Of a stretch of DNA of 64,000 bases, positions 63,214 to 64,000 are shown in pieces. The position numbers and the translations under genes are program-made. The DNA comes from Ignavibacteriales bacterium (lineage in GTDB: Bacteria > Bacteroidota > Ignavibacteria > Ignavibacteriales > Ignavibacteriaceae): the NCBI GenBank assembly GCA_016709765.1, contig JADJMD010000013.1:682001-746000 (forward strand). The letters run 5' to 3'. Positions within the stretch are counted from its first letter, which is position 1; each line of letters opens with the position of its first letter. Below the pieces are notes generated by a model. It made no database searches, was not told the origin of the DNA, and saw only the letters and a program-made list of their open reading frames with translations.

Positions 63214-63242
63214 AAAGCGCATCGTTTGATGCGCTTTTTTTT
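63214..63242 (+). terminator. Rho-independent terminator
   Basis: A ten-base-pair stem AAAGCGCATC/GATGCGCTTT (63214-63237) with loop GTTT is followed by a T-run, just after the DUF4097 gene. Confidence 0.92.
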
Positions 63243-63254
63243 TATAATCCTTTT

Positions 63255-63330
63255 GTCATTTCGACCGAAGGAAGAAATCTGGAAAAAAGATGACTAAAGA
63301 TTTCTCAGTCGTGGACTCCTTCGAAATGAC
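63255..63330. repeat. Full copy of dispersed palindromic intergenic repeat
   Basis: A 76-base element. The outer arms GTCATTTCGA (63255-63264) and TCGAAATGAC (63321-63330) pair, and inside them AGAAATCT (63273-63280) pairs with AGATTTCT (63298-63305). Its left half recurs at 19502-19527. Similar palindromes are scattered between genes in many Bacteroidota and Ignavibacteria genomes. No transposase is adjacent. Confidence 0.85.
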
Positions 63331-63414
63331 AATACACGTTTATGTCCGCATAAAGTTTGACATTAACCCAACTCTTTTGAATTTTGAGATTGAGAATAAA
63401 AACAATTAAAGAAA

Positions 63415-63873
63415 ATGTCTAAGAAATTTATTTATAAATATTTAACCGATGAAGAATTAAAATTAATTTCAGCAAAGATTGGTGAGATTGAAAAAACAAC
63501 TTCCGGTGAGCTTGTAATTACCTTAAAAGAAAAACGTAATCTGCTTGAAAAGCACAAATCTGTTCATTCACTTGCTGAAAAGGAATTTGTTTCTGCTAAA
63601 ATTGGTAAAACAAAAGGTTCAACCGGCATCTTATTTTTTATAATCTTTAATGTAAAAGGTTTTTCAATTCTTGCCGATAAAGGGATTAACGAAAAAGTTG
63701 ATCAATCTGTTTGGGATGAAATTGCAAAAAGCATTAGTGATAATTTTAAACAACAAAAATATTTTAACGGTTTAGTAAACGGAATAGAACAAGCAGGTAA
63801 AATTCTTGCAGCACACTTCCCTATCCAGCCTGAAGATATTAATGAACTGCCAAATGAGGTTAGGGTTAAGTAA
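63415..63873 (+). CDS. TPM-domain protein (DUF477/YgcG-like)
   Basis: A 152-residue protein, mostly one TPM domain. The start (YLTDEELKLISAKIGEIEKTTSGELVITL) and the later NVKGFSILADKGINEKVDQSVWDEI and SISDNFKQQKYFNGLVNGI are family marks. TPM domains are thought to act in membrane or photosystem protein turnover in some lineages; the role in bacteria is unclear. No signal peptide or membrane helix is seen at the N-terminus, so this one is probably cytoplasmic. Confidence 0.82.
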   Translation: MSKKFIYKYLTDEELKLISAKIGEIEKTTSGELVITLKEKRNLLEKHKSVHSLAEKEFVSAKIGKTKGSTGILFFIIFNVKGFSILADKGINEKVDQSVWDEIAKSISDNFKQQKYFNGLVNGIEQAGKILAAHFPIQPEDINELPNEVRVK

Positions 63874-63898
63874 AAATTGTTGATAACGAAGCAATATT

Positions 63899-64000
63899 TT
63901 AGTTTCTTGTTCCTTGTATAATAGTTGCTTTACTTCCATTTAAACCAACTGTTACCACAATATTATTTTTCGTTGCAACAGAAAACAAAATTCCTTGCAT
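63899..64000 (-). CDS. C-terminal end of an unidentified gene (partial)
   Basis: Read on the minus strand, the frame enters at the right edge and ends with TAA at 63899, giving about 33 residues (GILFSVATKNNIVVTVGLNG then SKATIIQGTRN). It is probably the C-terminus of a protein whose body lies beyond the window, since the frame has no stop back to the edge. The style (IVVTVGLNG) resembles the end of a propeller blade, but nothing more can be said. Confidence 0.45.
   Translation of the reverse strand: MQGILFSVATKNNIVVTVGLNGSKATIIQGTRN

Noticed and set aside
1..64000. tRNA genes, rRNA genes and CRISPR arrays
   Set aside because: I looked through the intergenic regions and saw no cloverleaf-like sequence, rRNA sequence or regularly spaced direct repeats; a covariance-model scan was not possible here.

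Overview
The window looks like a chromosomal piece of a free-living, AT-rich (roughly one third G+C by eye) member of the Ignavibacteria, in the Bacteroidota/Chlorobiota group. Three things point there. Two secreted proteins (2293-4499 and 6066-8171) end in the type IX secretion sorting domain with the NYPNPFNP signature typical of that lineage. Several start regions carry the Bacteroidota-type promoter element TAnnTTTG. Many gene families are ones most often met in this group, such as the alternative GlmU-like protein and the 1000-residue PEP/pyruvate-binding-domain proteins. I saw no rRNA, tRNA, CRISPR array, insertion sequence, integrase island or prophage, so most of the window reads as core genome. 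Layout: 1-5778 holds the NADH-side subunits of a probable electron-bifurcating [FeFe]-hydrogenase (NuoF/HydB-like, cut by the left edge, and NuoE/HydC-like) and the hydrogenase maturase HydF, separated by a type IX cargo protein whose signal peptide is frameshifted. 6066-15388 holds a 14-repeat YCF48-type propeller protein, an amino-acid permease fused to EIIA and RCK_C domains, and a large thioester alpha-2-macroglobulin. 15625-26865 is a housekeeping stretch: RlpA, class I aldolase, phosphatase, methyltransferase, DUF423, a CcmE-like protein, UvrB, TruA-QueD-QueE, S20, a GlmU-like protein and a small outer-membrane protein. 26858-37517 is a long minus-strand run for the envelope and signalling: O-antigen ligase with an inserted propeller, MsbA-type exporter, lipoprotein, XerD, PgpH-type HD phosphodiesterase, HAD phosphatase and a sodium symporter. 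38421-46404 is a second tightly packed minus-strand run: symporter, STAS protein, GT9-like protein, LigA, RodZ-like protein, RsmB and alternative GlmU. The most distinctive region is 46617-58303. Two paralogous ~1000-residue proteins each combine a degenerate receiver domain, an intact receiver domain, a PEP-synthase-type ATP-grasp domain and an unfamiliar C-terminal domain with an invariant His. They are interleaved with a PAS histidine kinase/NarL regulator pair, two different glutamate dehydrogenases and a small zinc-ribbon protein. No catalytic phospho-histidine or PEP-binding domain follows the ATP-grasp domain, so these are not ordinary PEP synthases. The arrangement suggests a phospho-relay or nucleotide-dependent control module linked to glutamate/nitrogen metabolism, but that link is inferred from gene order only. 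The right end (58407-64000) carries a GNAT-like protein, a Kef-type antiporter, an IYD-like nitroreductase, a TSGGDI-repeat protein, a TPM-domain protein and the tail of another gene. A palindromic intergenic repeat occurs there once in full (63255-63330) and as a half copy at 19502-19527.
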